This document shows positions 60,215 to 64,000 of a stretch of 64,000 nt of DNA, one piece after another; position 1 is the first letter of the stretch; every line of letters starts with the position of its first letter. This DNA comes from Anisodus tanguticus (lineage: Eukaryota > Streptophyta > Magnoliopsida > Solanales > Solanaceae). The DNA is taken from positions 8,983,001 through 9,047,000 of the forward strand of contig CM067550.1 of the NCBI GenBank assembly GCA_034509755.1. The letters run 5' to 3'. The notes below the pieces were generated by a model. That model made no database searches. It saw nothing but the letters and a program-made list of their open reading frames with translations, and had not been told where the DNA came from. A program made the position numbers and the translations under genes.

Positions 60215-63200
60215 CACCCCCGCTGTCAGAGCGGGAGCAGACCGAACGCTCAGACTGGATATGAAGTCAAGGAACAATTGCCGAGGAAGTCCCTTAGTAA
60301 ATATATCTGCGTACTGATAAAAAGAAGGAACATGTAACACCCGAACATGACCCATAGCAACCTTCTCACGAACAAAATGAATATTCATCTCAATATGTTT
60401 TGTTCGTTGATGTTGAACTGGATTATAAGACAAGTAGACAGCAAATACTTTATCACAGTAGACAATAGATGTCTTACGTAAGGGACAATGAAGCTCGAGG
60501 AGGAGATTTCTGAGCCAACAAGTTTCAGCAACGACGATCGCAACGCCTCTATATTCTGCTTCCGCACTTGAACGGAAAAGCGTAGCTTATCGTTTTGCAG
60601 AACAAGAAATGAGGTTATCACAAAAAAATATACAATAGCCGGACGTAGATCGACGTGTGTCAGGACAACCGCCCCAATCAGCATCCGTATAGGAGATCAA
60701 CCTGATCGATGTAGATGGATAAAGATGTAAACCATAGTCAAGAGTACCTTTAATGTACCGAATGATACGTTTAAGAGCGGTAAAATGAGGCTCCCTAGGT
60801 GCATGCATGAACAAGCTCACATGTTGAACATCATAGACAATATCAAGCCTAGTGAAGGCACCTAATTCCATACCGGTTAATGTAAGAACTATAAATAAAG
60901 GACCAAGATCCCCTATGAAATATAAAAGATAAGATACTTAAGTGTACTAGCAAGACTCCGATAAAGAGAAGGATCAAGCACTGGATTCCCATAATTGGCA
61001 CTGAGCTTCGACTTAGAGTCGACTGGATTAGGCATGAGCTTGTAATTGCCATTTTAGCCTTGTAAACAATCTTCTCTCATATTTACGTTGACACAAGAAC
61101 ATATTGTTTTCAGTTCTGGTCACGAAAATCCCAAAGAAATAACTTAGTTTACCCAAATCCGTTATGGCAAATTCAGATTTTAGTAATTTAATGATCTCAT
61201 TTTTCAACTCATCAGATGAGGCAGTCAAGACAATGTTATCCACATAAAGCAAAAGATATGCAGTGTCGTTACTTTGATGATAAATGAAAAGTGAATTATC
61301 ACTATTGCTGCATATGAACCCGATATGCATAATGTAGTTGGCAAAGCGCTCATACCAAGCCCGAGGGGCTTATTTCAAGCCATATAGTGTTTTTCGAAGA
61401 CGACAGACATGCCGAAGAGCAGAAGGATGCACAAAACCAGGTGGTTGATGCATATAGACAGTTTCTTTCAAATCACTATGTAAGAACACATTTTTCACAT
61501 CAAGTTGATAAATCGGTCAGTTATTTCCCATAGCAATGCTCAAGACAGTACGAATGGTGGTTGGTTTAACCACTGGACTGAAGGTCTCACCACGATTAAC
61601 TCCCTCTTGTTGTCCCGTGCCATTTGCCACAAATCTCACCTTATGGCGTTTAAGATCACCATTATTCCTGAATTTGTGACGATATATCCACATAAAATGA
61701 ATCACATTGACCCCCTCAGGTTTTGGGACAAGATCTCAAATGTGTTGTGAAGTGATCGCATCAAATTTATCATGCATGGCCGCATTCCAATTTGGTGCAA
61801 GCTTGGCTAATTGAGGGGTTTTAGGTAGAGGTGATATAGCTTTAGTTGATAGGTTAAAGTGGACTTTTGATTTGAAAATACTGTACTAGGCACGAGTTTC
61901 CATGTGATGTGTAGGAATAGGGGTCGGACGAGTGACATTTTATGGAATTGGGCTGGGCCACATCAGATCTGGGCTCGGGGGAGGGAGGTCAGACTGGGGC
62001 AGGGAGCTTGTGACCGAGTTGGGCTTCTGACTGGAGGCTGGCAGCGCTGGGAAATCAACGGATAGTTGGGCTTGAAGGGAGGGGGAGGAAGAGGTCTGAG
62101 GCACGGTTGGGCTCGACAAATAGTTGGACTAGAGGATGAGTTCACTGCAGCGCCGTGCATGACATTTCAGATGAGAAGAGAGATGTCTGAATTGTCAAGG
62201 AAGCTATAGTCAGTGACTTGGGATTTTCGGATGTTTGTGAATGGGAAAATGTGCTCCACAAATGAGACATAGCGAGAGACTAGGATTTTATTGGTGGACA
62301 AATCATAGCATAAATACCCTTATGATTCGAAGGGAAATCCAATAAAGTGTAAAGAGTAGTCCTATATGCTAATTTGTGAGGAGCCTTGGAGGATAGATTC
62401 GGGTAGCATATGCAACCAAAAATCCGAAGGTGACCATAGAAAGGGATCCGACGGAAGAGAATTTCTGTTGGAGTTTTGTTTTGAAGAGTACATGTTAGTA
62501 ATATATTAAGAATGTATGCTACCATGTGCAATGCGTAGACCCAAAAGAAGGGGGGAGAGAAGCATGAAAGAGCATAGTATAGATCATATTGTTAATGGTG
62601 CGAATGATTCTTTCGGTTTTACCATTTTGAGGTGATAGAGGCAAGAGAATCGAAATACCATGATGTTACGTTTACAAAATTTATGAAATGGGAAATTGTC
62701 AAACTCACGACCATTGTCACATTGAAACATTTTGATGTTCTTTTCAAATTGAGTTTTAACATATGTTCGAAATTCAAGAAAAATTGAGTAAACCTGGGAC
62801 TTGTATTCGAGAGGATAAACCAAAGAAAGTGAGAGAAATCATCTGATAACACCAAATAATACTTCTGACCCAGTTTGCTAGTAATGGGAGATGTCCATAA
62901 TTCGCATGAATGATATCAAATAGAGAAAAAGTTACACTCAAAGATGACTTAAAAGGAAGTCTAACATGCTTCCCTAGAGGACAAGAGTAGCAATCATGGG
63001 TAAATTTCTCTTTATTACATTGAATCAAATTTTAACTTCTAAGTAAACTAAAAACTGGTGCTCCCGTGTGCCCAAGTCTACTGTGCCAAGTTGATGGAGA
63101 GATTGCAGCTAGAGAGATTTGTGGATTGACACTTGAAGCGGAATTGGAGGAGAAAGGATATAGGTCCCCCACACTATTGCATCTCGTAAGAGTTGTCCCC

Positions 63201-63500
63201 ATACGTAGGTCCTTTACAGAAAAACCAAAAGGGTCGAACTCAATAGATACTGAATTGTCACTGGTAAATTTCTAACAGAAATTAAGTTTTTAATGACGTT
63301 AGGAGCATATAGGACATTTTTAGGGAAAATGGAGGGTGGGTGGTGGAGTTTGAGTAGTGCCATAGCCTTGAGTTGGAATGCGATTACCATTTCTGACCAA
63401 AATAAATTGAGGATTGTTCAAATTAAATATTTGAGGGAAATTATCGGAGTTACGAGTGAGGTGGGATGTGACGCTATATCCATGTACCAGACATCGTCGG
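60215..63500 (-). pseudogene. copia pol remnant (protease, integrase, RT, RNase H)
   Basis: From right to left on the minus strand: protease-side VWYMDIASHPTSL (near 63490), integrase with CPLGKHVRLPF (about 62970) and MFQCDNGREFDN (about 62730), reverse transcriptase with LFIYHQSNDTAYLLLYVDN (catalytic YVDD changed to YVDN, about 61260), and RNase H with HFTALKRIIRYIKGTLDYG, YTDADWGGCPDTRRSTSGY (60600-60870) and SYNPVQHQRTKHIEM...YQYADIFTKGLPR (60212-60433). Breaks occur near 60440-60590, 60850, 61030 and 61330. The protein cannot be made. Confidence 0.85.
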
Positions 63501-64000
63501 GCTGCTGTAGATTCATAGTATTGTAGGCCTGGCCCAGTTTAGTAGGGGTCATAAGGCCATACAATTGTTGTGTTGTTGCTGGGTCGGAGAGAAGTAGGCA
63601 TGATGCTACTGAGCCATGTAGCGTGGGCCTGAAGGAGGGCCCAGTACGCTCGGCTGCTGACACTGACCAAAATTCTGGGCCGGAGCAGTTGGGTAAGGGC
63701 ACGGGTGAGAGGCCCACTGTCCGGAAATTAACCACAACATTGGGTTGGCCCACTGGGAGGGGTATTGGGCATGGGCGTTGGATTGGGTCTGCTGGTACTG
63801 TCCACCAGAATTGGACTTTCCTCCACGTACTCATCCTTTGCCGCCACGCCAATTGCTGCAGCCTCGGCCCTTGCCACCACCTCGGCCACCCCGCTACGGT
63901 TTCTGGTCCGTTTGTTGCGGTGGTCTAGTGGTGCAGTGGTGTTTGTTGGTGCATCAACCACTAATTCTTATTGATTATGCTCGTTTTGTTTAGCACGTCT
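63501..64000 (-). pseudogene. copia gag C-terminal remnant
   Basis: The minus strand reads Arg/Gly/Ala- and Pro-rich sequence (VVARAEAAAIGVAAKDEYVEE, SRPNPTPMPNTPP) of the kind that follows the gag core and precedes protease in this lineage. Frames change near 63730 and 63850. The gag core is beyond the window. Confidence 0.6.

Larger units (their letters stand above)
59972..64000 (-). mobile_element. decayed copia retrotransposon, runs off the window
   Basis: A minus-strand copia element whose 3' LTR (59972-60214), RNase H, reverse transcriptase, integrase, protease and the end of gag are in the window; the rest of gag and the 5' LTR lie beyond 64000. A polypurine tract (AGCGGGGGTG) sits next to the LTR on the minus strand. 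Frameshifts and stops occur in every domain. Confidence 0.88.

Noticed and set aside
1..64000. CRISPR arrays, rRNA and tRNA genes
   Set aside because: No regularly spaced repeats with unique spacers and no intact cloverleaf or rRNA sequence; tRNA-like motifs seen are SINE promoters or retrotransposon primer-binding sites.

Overview
The window is nuclear DNA of a flowering plant. AT-rich intergenic DNA, GT-AG introns of 70 bp to about 3 kb, and dense LTR retrotransposons, MITEs, LINEs and SINEs all point that way. Several repeat tails have the ...GGTATGTTGTTGTTGT form known from Solanaceae TS-SINE/RTE-LINE families, so the source is most likely a member of the Solanaceae. The species cannot be told from the sequence.

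There are four supported host genes. (1) NDT1, an NAD+ carrier of the mitochondrial carrier family (+ strand, 7527-15527, nine exons, 315 aa). (2) A kinesin-14 motor with a calponin-homology domain (+, 34064-40577, 19 exons, 1006 aa); one of its introns is an AT-AC, U12-type intron. (3) A GH28 polygalacturonase-like protein (-, 45679-49026, six exons, 455 aa), with substituted catalytic motifs and one GC-AG intron. (4) An intronless 60S ribosomal protein eL43/RPL37a gene (+, 57534-57812). A relic of a DnaJ-domain gene lies at 43017-43196. The genes serve unrelated pathways (NAD+ transport, microtubule motility, cell wall, translation), and no operon-like logic is expected. The NDT1/CH-kinesin neighbourhood matches, from memory, the Arabidopsis pair At2g47490/At2g47500, so it is probably an old gene block.

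The rest is a record of transposition. From left to right: a copia LTR with gag relic (152-1500); a non-autonomous LTR element with unrecognised ORFs (1863-6666); a copia element with identical-length 128-bp LTRs, one split by a 5'-truncated RTE LINE (18644-23579); three hAT-like non-autonomous elements with 8-bp target duplications (23760-24477, 32017-32796, 53329-54199), the last nested in a fourth candidate; a 367-bp foldback made of two inverted LTR heads (27625-27991); a family of TRIM elements (29108, 43473, 57034, 58081, 58396); a Stowaway MITE, a CACTA-like MITE, SINEs and a second RTE LINE; and a large decayed copia element running off the right edge (59972 to the end).

The most unusual feature is at 57034-58267. 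The intronless RPL37a copy fills exactly the interval between a TRIM LTR end and a TRIM primer-binding site. Next are the AT-AC intron, a TRIM insertion of inverted and tandem parts bounded by one perfect target duplication, and the LTR-headed foldback. No CRISPR array, rRNA or tRNA gene was seen. All coordinates come from reading the sequence by eye. Exon frames were checked by codon arithmetic, and no database search was possible.
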